Shown here piece after piece: positions 17,111-25,107 of a DNA stretch of 64,000 nt; the first letter of the stretch is position 1; each line of letters opens with the position of its first letter. The notes beneath the pieces are model-generated. The model saw only the letters and a list, made by a program, of their open reading frames with translations. It ran no database searches and was not told where the DNA came from. The stretch is taken from the NCBI RefSeq assembly GCF_002013895.1, contig NZ_MAFQ01000008.1:62001-126000 (forward strand). Reading direction: 5' to 3'. The position numbers and the translations under genes are program-made. This stretch comes from Mycobacteroides franklinii. GTDB lineage: Bacteria > Actinomycetota > Actinomycetes > Mycobacteriales > Mycobacteriaceae.

Positions 17111-17134
17111 GTCGCGAGCATCGACTCAAGACGA
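17111..17134 (-). terminator. Hairpin downstream of the CYP153-type operon
   Basis: GAGCATCG (17111-17118), 8-nt loop, CGATGCTC (17127-17134): a perfect 8-bp stem about 200 nt after the ferredoxin reductase stop and 32 nt before the SCP2 start. It plausibly ends the P450 operon transcript. There is no U-tract on the leftward strand, so confidence is moderate. Confidence 0.5.
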
Positions 17135-17338
17135 TGCTCCCCCCGCAAAAATCGTCACGCCTGTTGGCGACCTCCACTAGCTTCTGATGCGCTGCGGTAA
17201 CACCGCCGAGGTGCCCGGCGGCATCCGCTAGCCAGTCCCCGCGGCCAGCGGAGTTGGATGGCGGTTCTCGCTGACGTTCGTCTCCGACACACGCGTCGCA
17301 ATCGCAGTCGCCGTCCCATCGCCCATGCAGCCATGACC

Positions 17339-18541
17339 TCAGACCGAGCCGGCGAGCATGAGTTCGGCCCGTTCGACGGGGACCTGCTGCGTAATGACCC
17401 GCTTGCTGAACATGAAGTCGCGGGGGCGATTGATGCAGTCGGCGGCGATGAGCTCGCCGGCACGCAGGTAGAAGCAGGTGAAGTCGCGGTCGCGGGTCGG
17501 GTCGCCGCTGAGGACCACCTCGTCGTACCCGGTGTTGAGACCCGCGATCTGGAGCTTGAGGTCGTATTGATCTGACCAAAACCAAGGCAGCGCTGATATC
17601 TTCTTGGACTTCCCGCACAAAGTCGCCGCCGCGACTTTGGCCTGCTCGGCCGCACTGGGCACGGACTCCAGACGTATACGGCGGCCGTAACGAGCCATGT
17701 CGTGGCTGACGCAGTCCCCGGCGGCCATGATGGCGGAGTCGCTGGTCTGGGCTTGGTCGTCGATCACGACGCCGTTGTCGACGACCAAGCCCGCGGCAGC
17801 GGCGAGCTCGGTGTTCGGCTCAACGCCGATGCCGACAATGACGAGGTCGGCGGAAATCGATTCGCCACCGGCCAGGACTACTTCGCCGACTTTGCCGTCG
17901 CCAGACAGAGCCTCGACCCGCGCGCCCGTCTGGATGTTGACGCCCGCCTCCCGGTGGATCCGGTCGAAGAACGCCGATACCTCCGGGGCGGTCACCCGTT
18001 CGAGGACGCGCTCCGTCGCCTCGAGCACGGTGACCTCTAGACCCAACGCACGCAAGGAGGCAGCCGTCTCCAATCCGATGTAACCGCCGCCGATGATCAC
18101 GGCTCGACGCCCCGGTCTGGTGGCGTCTCGGATCATCTCGACGTCCGCCGCGGTGCGTAGGTAGAAGACTCCGGCCAGGTCGGCGCCTGGGGTGGAGAGC
18201 CGACGGGGGCGCGCGCCCGTGCACAGCGCGAGCCTGTCGTAGGGCAGCACCTCGCCGGTGCTCAGCGAGAGGTGACCCGCTGCGCGATCGATTGCCTCCA
18301 CCGTCGCATCCAGAACTTCGATTCGCAGCTTTGTGTAAAACTCGGCGCTGCGGATCGCGAGCTTGTCGACTGTGCAGTTCCCGGCCAGATATGCCTTCGA
18401 CAGCGGAGGGCGTTGGTAGGGCGCTGCCGATTCATTGCCGACGAGGACGATCTCGCCGTCCCATCCTTCTTGACGAAGGCTGGCCGCCAGTTGGGCGCCC
18501 GCGTGGCTGGCGCCCACGATGACCGCTCGATGCAAAGTCAT
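17339..18541 (-). CDS. FAD-dependent ferredoxin reductase (rubredoxin/ferredoxin reductase type)
   Basis: Encodes 400 aa from ATG 18541, overlapping the P450 stop (ATGA). It has an N-terminal FAD-binding VIVGASHAGAQLAASLRQ, the PYQRPPLSKAYL segment characteristic of oxygenase-coupled reductases, a second Rossmann motif VIIGGGYIGLETAASLRALG for NAD(P)H, and a C-terminal ALPWFWSDQYDLKLQIAGL domain. It passes electrons from NAD(P)H through the 2Fe-2S ferredoxin at 19952 to the CYP153-type P450. It is the last gene of the ferredoxin/P450/reductase operon, the same content as the alkane-hydroxylase CYP153A6 locus of Mycobacterium sp. HXN-1500. Confidence 0.93.
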   Translation of the reverse strand: MTLHRAVIVGASHAGAQLAASLRQEGWDGEIVLVGNESAAPYQRPPLSKAYLAGNCTVDKLAIRSAEFYTKLRIEVLDATVEAIDRAAGHLSLSTGEVLPYDRLALCTGARPRRLSTPGADLAGVFYLRTAADVEMIRDATRPGRRAVIIGGGYIGLETAASLRALGLEVTVLEATERVLERVTAPEVSAFFDRIHREAGVNIQTGARVEALSGDGKVGEVVLAGGESISADLVIVGIGVEPNTELAAAAGLVVDNGVVIDDQAQTSDSAIMAAGDCVSHDMARYGRRIRLESVPSAAEQAKVAAATLCGKSKKISALPWFWSDQYDLKLQIAGLNTGYDEVVLSGDPTRDRDFTCFYLRAGELIAADCINRPRDFMFSKRVITQQVPVERAELMLAGSV

Positions 18542-19929
18542 GCGCCGGCTTTCGGGGTGAGGCGGACCATCAGCTTGCTGATTCCCCTGACGAAGTTGGA
18601 TTGCACGTATTCGGGCTCACCAATGACCTCGATCTTCTCGAAACGAGGAAGCAGCTCCTCCCACAGGATCCGCAACTGCATCTCGGCCAACCGGTTGCCC
18701 ATACAGCGGTGGACGCCGAACCCGAAAGAGATGTGGTTGCGGGCGTTGTCCCGGTCGATGATGAAGTCGTCGGGCCGATCGAATACGCGCTCATCGCGGT
18801 TTCCCGATGCGTACCACATCACGACCTTGTCACCCTTGCGAATGAACTGACCATTCAGCATGGTGTCGGCCTTGGCGATCCGGCGCATGTAGGCGAGTGG
18901 CGTCTGCCATCGGATAATCTCGGAGTTCATGTTGGGGATCAGGTCGGGATTTGCTTTCAGCTTCTCGAACTGGTCCGGGTAGCGGTTCAACGCGAGAACG
19001 CCGCCGCTCATCGAGTTCCGGGTCGTGTCGTTGCCTCCGACGATCAGCAGCAGAAGGTTGCCCAAGAACTCCATCGGCCGGTCGATCAGGTCTTTGGTGC
19101 TTTCATTGCTCTGCAGCATGGTGATCAGATCGAACCCAGGCTCTTCTCCGGCACCGGTCCGGGCCGCCTTGTCGTGCCAGTGCCGGCTGAGATCTCGGGC
19201 CATGGCGCGCATGCCGACGAACGTCTCGTCAAGGTCCGAGGGACCGCCGTTGGTTTGCTCCATCGAGGTTGCCAGATCCGACCACTCGACAAGCTTGCGA
19301 CGCTGCTCGTACGGAAAGTCCAGCAGGGTCGCAAGCATTCGAGCGGTCAGCTCGATCGAGACGTCGTGAACCCAGTCGAACGGCTGATCCACGGGGAGGT
19401 TATCCAGCACCTCCCTTACGCGCGAGCGAATCAGACCCTCCATTTCCCGTAGGTTCTTGGGTGCGACCACCCCTTGGACAGCCGCCCGCTGCAGGTCGTG
19501 GCGTGGTGGATCCATCGCGATGAACATCTTGATATCCAGGAAGCGGGGCGGCACCCCGATGACGATCAATGGCTCAGCGGAGAAGACCTCATGATTCTTG
19601 TCGACGGCCACGATGTCGGCATGCCGGGTGACGGACCAAAACGGGCCGAAGGCACTGTGCCGCTGATAATGGACCGGAGCTTCGTTACGCAGGCGCTCGT
19701 AGTATGACTGCCAGCGCCCCTGGCGATAGAGAAAAGGATTGCTGAGATCGATGTCGGCGAGTTCGACCTCCTCGGCCGGCGGAATAGGACGCTCTACAAA
19801 GAGTTTCTTCCCGTTCGTACCGGTCACCCAACGCCGAGTTTTGTCGTAGGCGTGTGCACCTTGAATCTGCAGGTCGATCGGGATGGTCGCCTGAACTTTC
19901 TCGGCGACCTTTTCAGAGATTTTTACCAT
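18538..19929 (-). CDS. Cytochrome P450, CYP153-like terminal hydroxylase
   Basis: Encodes 463 aa. The heme-binding loop FGFGVHRCMGNRLAEMQLRI contains the proximal Cys409. The I-helix GGNDTTRNSMSGGVLALN and EIIRWQTPLAYMRR match CYP153A enzymes nearly word for word, as does FDWVHDVSIELTARMLATLL. CYP153 P450s hydroxylate the terminal carbon of alkanes, fatty acids or related terpenoid chains. The N-terminus is longer than in CYP153A6 by roughly 45 residues, so the start is less certain, though GTAAAAATCTC-type translation from ATG 19929 is open. It sits between its ferredoxin (22 nt upstream) and reductase (overlapping). Confidence 0.92.
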   Translation of the reverse strand: MVKISEKVAEKVQATIPIDLQIQGAHAYDKTRRWVTGTNGKKLFVERPIPPAEEVELADIDLSNPFLYRQGRWQSYYERLRNEAPVHYQRHSAFGPFWSVTRHADIVAVDKNHEVFSAEPLIVIGVPPRFLDIKMFIAMDPPRHDLQRAAVQGVVAPKNLREMEGLIRSRVREVLDNLPVDQPFDWVHDVSIELTARMLATLLDFPYEQRRKLVEWSDLATSMEQTNGGPSDLDETFVGMRAMARDLSRHWHDKAARTGAGEEPGFDLITMLQSNESTKDLIDRPMEFLGNLLLLIVGGNDTTRNSMSGGVLALNRYPDQFEKLKANPDLIPNMNSEIIRWQTPLAYMRRIAKADTMLNGQFIRKGDKVVMWYASGNRDERVFDRPDDFIIDRDNARNHISFGFGVHRCMGNRLAEMQLRILWEELLPRFEKIEVIGEPEYVQSNFVRGISKLMVRLTPKAGA

Positions 19930-19951
19930 GTTTGACCACTTCCCTTCGTCG

Positions 19952-20272
19952 TCACATCTGGAACTCCGGCAGATGGACGATCAAGCCGTCCCATGCCTCG
20001 GAGGCCGTCATCTGGCAGGACAGCCGAGAGGTCGGCTGACGCTCGGGGTTCATCGCGAGCATCTCCTCTTCGCCGACGCCGGAGGAGCCGACCTGATCGG
20101 ACCACTGCGGATCGACGACGACGTGGCAGGTACCGCACGCCGCTTCGCCTCCGCAGTCGCCGTCGATGCCAGGCACTGCATTGTTGGTCGCGACCTGCAT
20201 GAGTGACTGGCCTTCATCGAGAGGCACCTGGTGCTTGTCGCCGTCGTGGGAGACAAAAGTGACAACGGCCAT
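19952..20272 (-). CDS. 2Fe-2S ferredoxin (adrenodoxin/putidaredoxin type)
   Basis: Encodes 106 aa. The cluster ligands are Cys40, Cys46, Cys49 (DGDCGGEAACGTCHV) and Cys86 (RLSCQM), the C-X5-C-X2-C-X36-C pattern of vertebrate-type ferredoxins that serve class I P450s. It ends in a C-terminal VHLPEFQM tail. First gene of the leftward P450 operon, divergent from the AraC-family regulator at 20368. It shuttles electrons from the reductase at 17339 to the P450 at 18538. Confidence 0.95.
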   Translation of the reverse strand: MAVVTFVSHDGDKHQVPLDEGQSLMQVATNNAVPGIDGDCGGEAACGTCHVVVDPQWSDQVGSSGVGEEEMLAMNPERQPTSRLSCQMTASEAWDGLIVHLPEFQM

Positions 20273-20367
20273 TACCGACTCCTCTTAAGTTGCCCTGAAT
20301 GTGAATACTTGTTAACAGGATTGTCCAATCCGAGCGCTTCCGCTATGTTTGCGCGGATCAGGAACTT

Positions 20368-21408
20368 GTGGATTGGGCTCAGGGGGCACGATCGGTGAAG
20401 TTCAGCAACGCCGGTGTGCCTCCGGTCGCGTTCGTGCAAATGCTGGAGAGCCAGGCACTCGACCCGGACGCCGTCGCGCGGCTTCGCACCATCATGGCGC
20501 GCGAGGGAACCGACGAGGCGACGCTGATGCAGCACGATGTCCAGGCGCCACTGCGGTGGTTTCGCGATCTGTACCCCGATCTAGACGTCGACCGGGCAAC
20601 CCTGCTCGGCTTCTCGTTTGCAGGACAGGCACAGTTGACATCTTTCGGCCCGTTGAGCGTCCCGCTGGTCAGCGCAGGCTCGGTAGCCGAGATCGTCGAG
20701 CTGCTCACCTATCTACCGTTGATCACCACGGCGATCAATGCACAATTCCGTCCAAACGACCAAGGTCTCACCGTCGGGCTCTGGGGGCACACAGGCGATC
20801 GGGCCCTGGACTGCTTAGCAGTCACATATACCGGCTCGGCGTTGTTACGACTGCTGGACATGCTCGTCAGTGACGCGCTGACCGTCACGCTCCACTTGAG
20901 TTGGTCAGCGCCGGTCTCCCTGAACAAACTCGCGGCAGAGATGGTACTAGCCGGGCGCCTGTTCTTTGACGCACCGATGTCCTACCTTCATGTTCCCGTC
21001 AACGCGCTCAATGAAGTGTGCCGGTTCTCCGATCCCCTTGCGTATCGACTCGCCGTCGCCGAGCTGAGGCGGACCCTCGACGAGCAGAGCGGAGCCACGT
21101 CCTTCTCCAAGAAGGTGAGACGGTTGTTGGACGAGGATCCCGGACAGCGAAGTTGCCAGCGGGTCGCAGACGAACTCTCGGTATCCACCAGCACACTCAA
21201 ACGCCGGCTCGCCGAAGAGGGCACCACGTTTCGCGAGTTGCGCCAGTCGTGTCTGCGGGAGAGCGCGATGATGCTGTTAATCACCCGATCAATGTCGGCA
21301 AGCCAGATCGCGACCGAGCTCGGATACGGCGATCTTGCTAACTTCTCACACGCCTTCAAGCGATGGACCGGCCGCTCTCCGAGCGAGTACCGACGCTCAC
21401 AACGCTGA
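20368..21408 (+). CDS. AraC-family transcriptional regulator
   Basis: Encodes up to 346 aa. GTG 20368 has AGGA 5 nt upstream; GTG 20395 with AGGGGG 8 nt upstream is an alternative (337 aa). The N-terminal two-thirds resemble the arabinose-binding-like domain of this OruR/ArgR-like AraC group. The C-terminal double HTH is clear: CQRVADELSVSTSTLKRRLA then SASQIATELGYGDLANFSHA followed by FKRWTGRSPSEYR. It is divergent from the ferredoxin gene, the same position as the AraC regulator beside CYP153A6 operons, so is probably its activator. Confidence 0.92.
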   Translation: MDWAQGARSVKFSNAGVPPVAFVQMLESQALDPDAVARLRTIMAREGTDEATLMQHDVQAPLRWFRDLYPDLDVDRATLLGFSFAGQAQLTSFGPLSVPLVSAGSVAEIVELLTYLPLITTAINAQFRPNDQGLTVGLWGHTGDRALDCLAVTYTGSALLRLLDMLVSDALTVTLHLSWSAPVSLNKLAAEMVLAGRLFFDAPMSYLHVPVNALNEVCRFSDPLAYRLAVAELRRTLDEQSGATSFSKKVRRLLDEDPGQRSCQRVADELSVSTSTLKRRLAEEGTTFRELRQSCLRESAMMLLITRSMSASQIATELGYGDLANFSHAFKRWTGRSPSEYRRSQR

Positions 21409-21629
21409 GGATGTCCCCGCACGCCCGGAGATAGCCGGTCATGGGTAGCTTCTTCTTCTGAAAAGAAGTAACCGGTGCTTAAGAATCAGCCACGACGTCA
21501 CCGAACGGCCGTGGAGGCCGCTGACCGAAGTCGAGTGAGTCATCAGTAGCAGGCCAAACCGTGCCCGACACGGCGACTGAACGGCAGAGCCGGGCGCTGG
21601 TGTGAATAGTCATTCGCTATTGTCGATAC

Positions 21630-23138
21630 ATGCCAGCGAAGACAGTCCGCACCGAACTCACCTCGGGCGCCATCGAAGGATTCACGCGGGACGGCGTCAA
21701 TCGCTGGCGTTCCATTCCCTACGCCAAGCCACCAGTCGGCGCGCTGCGGTTCAAGGCTCCCCAGCCGGTCGAAGCGTGGGACGGCGTCCGACCCTGCCAC
21801 CGATTCCGCTACTGCGCTCCACAGCCCCGCCGATACACCATCGTCGGTCCGGGCAAGTTCCAGCCCATGAGCGAGGACTGCCTCACCCTCAATGTCGTTG
21901 CACCCGACGGCGGCTCGGACCGACCTCTGCCCGTGATGTTCTTCATTCACGGCGGGGCGTACTTCCTGGGCAGTTCCGCGACACCGATCTATGATGGCGC
22001 GTCGCTTGCCCGCAGCGGTTGCGTGTACGTATCGGCAAACTACCGCCTCGGCGCGCTAGGGGCTGTCGACCTGTCGTCGCTGTCCACCGCAGACATCCAT
22101 ATTGACGACAACCTCTACTTGCGTGACCTCGTGTCGGCGCTCAGGTGGGTACGCGAGAACATCGCGGCATTCGGCGGCGATCCCGATAACGTGACGATCT
22201 TCGGAGAGAGCGCGGGCGCGCACGCCGTTACCACTTTGCTGGCCGTGCCAGCGGCGAAAGGGCTTTTCGCACAGGCTATCTCACAAAGTCCGGCCGGCGC
22301 GCTATCCCGCTCCCAGGAGCTGGCCGCGGAGTTCGCCGCCAAGTTCGCATCCATTCTCTGCGCCGACGAGCGGGAGCCCGCCCGCCTCCTGTTGGCGGCG
22401 CGTCCGGCTCAACTGGTGAATGCATTCGATCGCTTGCTCACCACGAGTGCATCGGACCTTGCTGGCGGTTACCCGGTGGGATGCACATTCGGAACCGACT
22501 ATCTACCGTCCGAGCCCATTCAAGCGATGCGCGACGGCAAGGCGTACCGTGTGCCGCTGATCGTCGGTACGAACGCCGACGAGGGCCGGTTGTTCACTCG
22601 CTTCCTCAAACTCCTCCCGACGAACGAAGCCAAGATCGAAGCGTTACTAGCGGGAGCGGAACCCACCTGTCGCGAGCGAATTACTGCTGCCTATCCCGAA
22701 TATCCGGCCCCCGATGCCTGTATCCGACTGGGGGCCGACTTCACATTCGGATCGACACTGTGGCAGCTCGCGGATTCCCACAGTCGGCACGCCCCCACAT
22801 ATCTGTACCGCTATGACTTCGCCCCGCGAACTCTGCAATGGGCCGGGCTGGGTGCCACCCATGCGACGGAGCTTCTTGCGGTGTTCGACGCCTACCGCAC
22901 GCCGCTCGGTCGGCTACTCAGCGCCGGAGCCGATCGCCGCTCGGCCCTACGCGTGAGCGACGACATGCAAGGGCGCTGGGATGCTTTCGCACGCACCGGA
23001 GTTCCAGGAGACGGCTGGCCGCGCTACACCAGCGACGCCCGTCCGGTCCTCGTCTTCGATCGCGCTTCGCGAGTGGACAACGACCCCCACGCCGACCGCC
23101 GGAAAGCATGGGAAGGTTTTCAAGTCCTCGGACGCTGA
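21630..23138 (+). CDS. Type-B carboxylesterase/lipase
   Basis: Encodes 502 aa. Alpha/beta hydrolase of the carboxylesterase family: oxyanion-hole strand VMFFIHGGAYFLGSS, nucleophile elbow FGESAGA with Ser194, a later acidic residue in VGTNADEGRLF, and a His in LGATHATELLAVF. N-terminal RSIPYAKPPVGALRF is the family signature. There is no signal peptide, so it is probably cytosolic. It is a single gene with about 200 nt upstream and 385 nt downstream without genes. The substrate is unknown; ester hydrolysis fits the surrounding oxidative catabolism. Confidence 0.92.
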   Translation: MPAKTVRTELTSGAIEGFTRDGVNRWRSIPYAKPPVGALRFKAPQPVEAWDGVRPCHRFRYCAPQPRRYTIVGPGKFQPMSEDCLTLNVVAPDGGSDRPLPVMFFIHGGAYFLGSSATPIYDGASLARSGCVYVSANYRLGALGAVDLSSLSTADIHIDDNLYLRDLVSALRWVRENIAAFGGDPDNVTIFGESAGAHAVTTLLAVPAAKGLFAQAISQSPAGALSRSQELAAEFAAKFASILCADEREPARLLLAARPAQLVNAFDRLLTTSASDLAGGYPVGCTFGTDYLPSEPIQAMRDGKAYRVPLIVGTNADEGRLFTRFLKLLPTNEAKIEALLAGAEPTCRERITAAYPEYPAPDACIRLGADFTFGSTLWQLADSHSRHAPTYLYRYDFAPRTLQWAGLGATHATELLAVFDAYRTPLGRLLSAGADRRSALRVSDDMQGRWDAFARTGVPGDGWPRYTSDARPVLVFDRASRVDNDPHADRRKAWEGFQVLGR

Positions 23139-23524
23139 CGAGCGGTTCCCCGCGGCGACGCATGCGTTCACAGCATTTGGCACCGATTGTTTCTGGGAGC
23201 CAAGGGTGAAACGGTGGCAAGGAGCACCTCCGGCGTGCCAATCCCAAAAGGCCGAAGAGGGCCACATTCTTGCCGAGGACTTGACGTACGAATGCAACCC
23301 CGTGTTGCGGCCTTGGGATCCGATCTCGTCAATCGCTCGAACCGAATGCGGCCGACGAGGTGGCGAACCCAACATTTACGGAGCTGGCCACGCCGGTCGG
23401 GTTGCGCCGCCGGACGCAACGCGTTCGCTCACCAACTGGTCCTCGCGACATTCTGCCGGGTAACGTACTGCGAGTGAACGAGCCCTCACATCGGGAGGGC
23501 GGGTGCCGATCAGGACGGGGATTG
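23139..23524. other. 386-nt gap before the AtuA-type operon
   Basis: No convincing gene. Several overlapping frames stay open, as expected for high GC, but none has a ribosome-binding site with recognisable product. A short CCCTC/GAGGG inverted repeat lies near 23485-23501, just upstream of the enoyl-CoA hydratase start. A promoter for the operon at 23525 is expected here, but I cannot locate it. Confidence 0.4.
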
Positions 23525-24292
23525 ATGAGCGAGGAAGCGATCACCTACGAGGTCGTCGACGGGGTGGCCTGGTTGACGATCAATCGCCCCGAGGCACGGA
23601 ACGCGCTCAACGGGGCGGTCCGGCAGGGACTGTTCCACAGCGTTCACCGCTTCAACGCCGACGACTCCGCCAAGGTTCTGGTGCTGACCGGGGCAGGCGA
23701 TAAGGCGTTCTGCGCCGGAGGGGACCTTAAAGAGATGGCGGAGACGGCGCTCACGGTTCCGCCGCCAGACTTCGCGCCGCAATTCGGGCGCAACATCCAG
23801 GTCGCCAAGCCGACCATCGCCGCGGTGAACGGCGTCGCCTTCGCCGGCGGATTCCTACTGGCCCAGCAGTGCGACCTCGTCATCGCAGCCGAGCACGCCA
23901 GGTTCGCGGTCAGCGAGGTCAAGGTAGGCCGCGGCTCGCCATGGGCTGTCCCGCTGTCGTGGCTGCTGCCGCCGCGGATTGCGCTGCAGATTTTGATGAC
24001 CGGCGACCCGATCACTGCCGAGCGCGCCCGCGAGGTAGGCATGGTGAACGAGGTCGTGCCCGCAGCGGAGCTGCGGGTACGAGTTCAGGAGATCGCCCTG
24101 CGGATCGCTTCCAACGCACCGCTGTCCGTACTCGCGGCAAAAAAGACCGTATACCTCTCCGCAGCGCACCACCTGACGGAGGCCTACGCCCACGCCGACC
24201 AGATATGGGAGCCGGTGTACCTCAGCGCCGACGCGCTAGAGGGTCCCGCCGCGTTCCGCGAGAAGCGCACACCGGTTTGGAAGGGACGTTAG
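23525..24292 (+). CDS. Enoyl-CoA hydratase/isomerase family protein
   Basis: Encodes 255 aa from ATG 23525. Crotonase fold: oxyanion-hole segments TGAGDKAFCAGGDLKEM and PTIAAVNGVAFAGGFLLAQQ, followed by CDLVIAAEHARFAVSEVKVG. The next loop reads RGSPWAVPLSWLLPP in place of the common GxxPxxGGxxxL, so activity may be non-canonical. It hydrates or isomerises enoyl-CoA intermediates. First gene of a tight operon with the TIGR03084-like gene (2 nt gap) and the AtuA-like gene. An in-frame upstream extension to 23360 lacks support. Confidence 0.9.
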   Translation: MSEEAITYEVVDGVAWLTINRPEARNALNGAVRQGLFHSVHRFNADDSAKVLVLTGAGDKAFCAGGDLKEMAETALTVPPPDFAPQFGRNIQVAKPTIAAVNGVAFAGGFLLAQQCDLVIAAEHARFAVSEVKVGRGSPWAVPLSWLLPPRIALQILMTGDPITAERAREVGMVNEVVPAAELRVRVQEIALRIASNAPLSVLAAKKTVYLSAAHHLTEAYAHADQIWEPVYLSADALEGPAAFREKRTPVWKGR

Positions 24293-24294
24293 AC

Positions 24295-25107
24295 GTGGCC
24301 GTGCCGATGGAGTCCTTGATCACCGACATCGGGGCGGAAACGGCCGAGCTGTGGTCACTGATCGCCGAGCTGCCCGAGGGGCAAGCCGGGTGGGACGCGC
24401 CCACCCCCGCGGCAGGCTGGGCGGTCCGCGATCAGATCAGCCATCTTGCGTTCTTCGACGACGCCGCGGTGCGCTCAGCCACCGACCCCGAAGGGTTCAC
24501 GGCCGAGGTGCTGCCCATGCTCGCCGACGGCCGGATCTCCCCGGACACCATCGCCGAGCGCTACCGGCCGATGCCGACAGCGGAGCTGCTGTCCTGGTTC
24601 GACGGCGCGCGCCGCGCCCTCGTCGCTGCCTTCGCAGCGATCGACCCCTCGATGCGGGTGCCGTGGTTCGGCCTCCCCATGAGCGCGGCTTCCTCGCTGA
24701 CCGCGCGGATCATGGAGACCTGGGCGCACGGTCAGGACATCGCCGACGCGCTGGGAGTGACCCGTGTGCCCTCGGCCCGGTTGCGCCACGTCGCCCACAT
24801 CGGCGTGGGAGCGCGGGCGTTCAGCTACATGGCCAACGGCCTGGAGGTGCCCGAGGAACCCGTCCGTGTCGAGCTCACCGCACCGGGGGGCACGCTGTGG
24901 ACCTGGGGCCCCGACGGCGTGCCCAACCGGGTCACCGGCACTGCGCACGACTTCTGCCTGCTCGTCACCCAGCGCAGGCATCGCGACGACACCGCACTGC
25001 ACGTCACCGGTCCGCTCGCCGACCAGTGGCTCTCCATCGCGCAGGCCTTCGCCGGACCTCCCGGTGGCGGGCGCACCGCAGGACAGTTCGACGGAGGTGT
25101 GTCGTGA
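24295..25107 (+). CDS. TIGR03084-family (mycothiol-dependent/DinB-like metal-binding) protein
   Basis: Encodes 270 aa from GTG 24295 (AAGGGA 8 nt upstream). The N-terminal four-helix bundle of maleylpyruvate-isomerase-like proteins is visible: WSLIAELPEGQAGWDAPTPA, then GWAVRDQISHLAFFDDAAVR with a metal-ligand-type His, and a second His in TWAHGQDIADALG. The remaining domain reads ARAFSYMANGLEVPEEPVRV. TIGR03084 genes commonly neighbour AtuA-like genes in actinobacteria, as here, where its stop overlaps the next GTG. Function unknown; mycothiol-linked chemistry is plausible. Confidence 0.85.
   Translation: MAVPMESLITDIGAETAELWSLIAELPEGQAGWDAPTPAAGWAVRDQISHLAFFDDAAVRSATDPEGFTAEVLPMLADGRISPDTIAERYRPMPTAELLSWFDGARRALVAAFAAIDPSMRVPWFGLPMSAASSLTARIMETWAHGQDIADALGVTRVPSARLRHVAHIGVGARAFSYMANGLEVPEEPVRVELTAPGGTLWTWGPDGVPNRVTGTAHDFCLLVTQRRHRDDTALHVTGPLADQWLSIAQAFAGPPGGGRTAGQFDGGVS

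Noticed and set aside
20295-20330. TTGTTAACAGG near the ferredoxin/AraC divergent promoter as a KstR-type site
   Set aside because: The AAC/GTT halves lack the 2-nt spacer of TnnAACnnGTTnnA; a GTTAAC hexamer alone is not evidence.
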